From assembly GCF_020662345.1 (NCBI RefSeq), contig NZ_VMOA01000006.1, positions 1-64,000 on the forward strand: DNA of 64,000 nt, in the 5' to 3' direction. The notes under the pieces were generated by a model that did no database searches, was not told the origin of the DNA, and saw only the letters and a program-made list of their open reading frames with translations. Numbering within the stretch: position 1 is the stretch's first letter; the number at the start of each line of letters is the position of its first letter. Shown one piece after another: positions 62,862 through 64,000 of this stretch. The position numbers and the translations under genes were made by a program. Source of the stretch: Methylobacterium sp. W2 (lineage in GTDB: Bacteria > Pseudomonadota > Alphaproteobacteria > Rhizobiales > Beijerinckiaceae).

Positions 62862-63524
62862 TTAGCCCGATGCGCTTCCCTCGCGATCGTCCCATCTCAG
62901 CATCGCGAGCTCGGCCACGGCCTCCAGTTCGGCGCGGCTCGCCCCGTCGCGGGCCAGGATCGACATGCCGCTCTGGATCGTCTGCACGAAACGGGCAAGG
63001 GCATGGGTATCCGCCAAGGCCGGGAGTTCCCCTGCCGACACGGCTGCAGCGAGCCGCGCCTTCAAGCGCTCCAGCGTGACGGCACGGGCCGAGCGGACGA
63101 GTTCGCCGAGTTCCGGACGGCCCTCACTGCCGACCGCCGACAGAGTCACCATGCAACCGAGGGGATTGTCGGCGAGGGATCCCGTCAAGGCGGCAGCCGA
63201 ATCCAGCAGGAGGGACAGGATGGCGTCGCGGGCGGTCCCGGCCGATCGGAACCCGTCCCAGACCAGGGCCTCGTATCTGTCGTTGTAGTGGCGCAGGGCC
63301 TCCGTAAAGAGCGCCTCCTTCGAGCCGAACGCGGCATACAGGCTGGGCGAGCCGATCCCCATCGCCTGGGTCAGGTCGGCCATCGACGTCGCGGCGTAGC
63401 CTTTGAGCCAGAACAAGCGGGTCGCCTGCGTCAGGGCGGCGTCACGATCGAACGCGCGGGGTCGACCGCGACCACGGCCCGGTCCCGTCCCGGCGGCTCT
63501 CGATGTCCGTTCCGATTTCTGCAT
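62862..63524 (-). CDS. TetR/AcrR-family transcriptional regulator
   Basis: 220 residues from MQKSERTSRAAGTGPGRGRG; the frame is open to 63560. After a basic Gly/Arg-rich start comes the TetR helix-turn-helix (FDRDAALTQATRLFWLKGYA, ATSMADLTQAMGIGSPSLYAAFGSKEALF read in sequence). The C-terminal ligand domain (about 75-215) is of the YcdC/ComR-like kind (GCMVTLSAVGSEGRPELGEL). It is divergent from an SDR gene, the usual target of such regulators. Palindromic sites lie between them. Confidence 0.92.
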   Translation of the reverse strand: MQKSERTSRAAGTGPGRGRGRPRAFDRDAALTQATRLFWLKGYAATSMADLTQAMGIGSPSLYAAFGSKEALFTEALRHYNDRYEALVWDGFRSAGTARDAILSLLLDSAAALTGSLADNPLGCMVTLSAVGSEGRPELGELVRSARAVTLERLKARLAAAVSAGELPALADTHALARFVQTIQSGMSILARDGASRAELEAVAELAMLRWDDREGSASG

Positions 63525-63525
63525 C

Positions 63526-63592
63526 GATCGATCTATAAATGGCTTGACCCGTCCCGACAACGCATCTAGCCATTTATGTGTCGATCGTTATA
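63526..63592. promoter_or_regulatory. candidate TetR operator region
   Basis: Within the 81-base divergent gap, ATAAATGGCT (63535-63544) and its exact complement AGCCATTTAT (63568-63577) form a 10-bp inverted repeat with a 23-base centre. Related motifs with GATCG then TATA (63529-63537 and 63583-63592) flank it on both sides. AT-rich for this genome. Confidence 0.45.
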
Positions 63593-63605
63593 GAAAGAGG
63601 ACATC

Positions 63606-64000
63606 ATGACTGAGTTGATGGGCCGGCGCGCCCTCGTCACCGGTGGCTCGCGCGGGATCGGTGCCGCCATCGCTTTGGCGCTTGCCGACAAGGGGGCGGA
63701 TGTGGCGCTCACCTATGAGCGATCGGCCGACCGCGCGGCCGAGGTGGTTCGGGCCATCGAAGCAAAAGGCCGGCGCGGGCTCGCGATCCAGGCCGACAGC
63801 GCCGATGCGGCGGCCGTGAAGCGCTCGGTCGACGAGGCCGCCGCAGGGCTGGGTGGCCTCGACATCCTCGTCAACAATGCCGGCATCGTCCGCTATGGGC
63901 CTGTCGAGGAGATGAGCCTGACGGATATCGACGCGATCCTCGGGGTGAACATCCGCTCCGTCATCCTCGCGTCGCAGGCCGCCGTTCCGCATCTCGGGCA
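63606..64000 (+). CDS. SDR-family oxidoreductase (C-terminus cut by window edge)
   Basis: 131 codons visible. The cofactor motif is GRRALVTGGSRGIGAAIALAL, with LTYERSADRAAEV giving a basic/Arg environment that fits NADP(H). The structural NNAG motif is DILVNNAGIVRYG, and LGVNIRSVILASQAAVPHLG follows. The catalytic Tyr/Lys lies beyond the window. It resembles 3-oxoacyl-ACP-reductase-like enzymes. Its divergent partner is a TetR gene, and AGAAAGAGG precedes the ATG. Confidence 0.88.
   Translation, partial: MTELMGRRALVTGGSRGIGAAIALALADKGADVALTYERSADRAAEVVRAIEAKGRRGLAIQADSADAAAVKRSVDEAAAGLGGLDILVNNAGIVRYGPVEEMSLTDIDAILGVNIRSVILASQAAVPHLG

Noticed and set aside
1-64000. tRNA, rRNA, CRISPR arrays, prophage or insertion-sequence transposase
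   Set aside because: No T-arm/anticodon pattern, rRNA block, spaced direct repeats, integrase or transposase was found on either strand by reading.

Overview
The window is high-GC DNA from an alphaproteobacterium of the order Hyphomicrobiales (Rhizobiales), most likely Methylobacterium/Methylorubrum or a close relative. This rests on gene order (hemE next to the ppsR-maf-aroE-coaE-dnaQ run; murA-DUF2948-hisD-UPF0262-phosphatase), on families such as DUF2125, HisZ, OpgH and ALA synthase, and on alphaproteobacterial control sites (a TTAA-N7-TTAA CtrA-type box, a GTTC-N7-GTTC LexA-type box, clustered GANTC). It is chromosomal and mostly housekeeping. No phage, CRISPR array, transposase, rRNA or tRNA was seen.

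Layout. 1-6.8 kb: a truncated extensin-family protein, a BioC-like methyltransferase, two very small proteins, a membrane adenylate cyclase, and the overlapping metX-metW pair. 5.9-8.9 kb: chorismate mutase, hisC and prephenate dehydrogenase. 9-19.3 kb: envelope and maintenance genes (DUF2125, acyltransferase, gamma-glutamyltransferase, rlmN, ung with a 5'-nucleotidase, a methyltransferase). 19.4-24.7 kb: heme and histidine genes (hemH, hisZ-hisG, hemE-hemJ). 24.8-25.35 kb: a non-coding stretch with the hallmarks of the chromosomal replication origin. 25.35-29.05 kb: ppsR-maf-aroE-coaE-dnaQ. 29.2-31.4 kb: a PHB-depolymerase-like esterase and panC. 32-38.9 kb: a seven-gene MoxR/VWA/Bat-type operon whose batD 5' end carries a 201-bp palindromic element. 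39-43.3 kb: a parS-like site, a haloacetate-dehalogenase-like hydrolase, MgtC, an SDR and an NlpC/P60 peptidase. 43.3-48.4 kb: the murA...hisD cluster. 48.7-55 kb: hemA, tspO coupled to a toxin-antitoxin pair, a trans-sulfuration PLP enzyme, and an FtrA-type regulator divergent from rhodanese-GNAT. 55.3-60.2 kb: divergent glucan genes opgH/opgG(D) and a catalase-like protein. 60.2-64 kb: a cobalamin riboswitch driving a TonB-dependent receptor, then a TetR gene divergent from an SDR gene cut by the window edge.

The strongest non-coding result is the candidate oriC at the hemE/ppsR boundary. It holds three near-consensus DnaA boxes, a CtrA-type box and six GANTC sites in under 500 bp. About 14 kb to its right is a 14/16 match to the universal parS, and about 14 kb to its left is a back-to-back DnaA-box pair. 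Together they suggest that this is the origin domain of the chromosome. Four genes of tetrapyrrole synthesis (hemH, hemE, hemJ, hemA) and tspO also lie in this domain.

Palindromic repeats occur in several intergenic regions: an 80-bp family present twice in opposite orientations, the 201-bp element inside batD, and a third type after tyrC. No clearly new multi-gene system was found. The most open leads are the uncharacterised gene behind a LexA-type box, the toxin-antitoxin-tspO overlap, and the in-frame repeat in batD.
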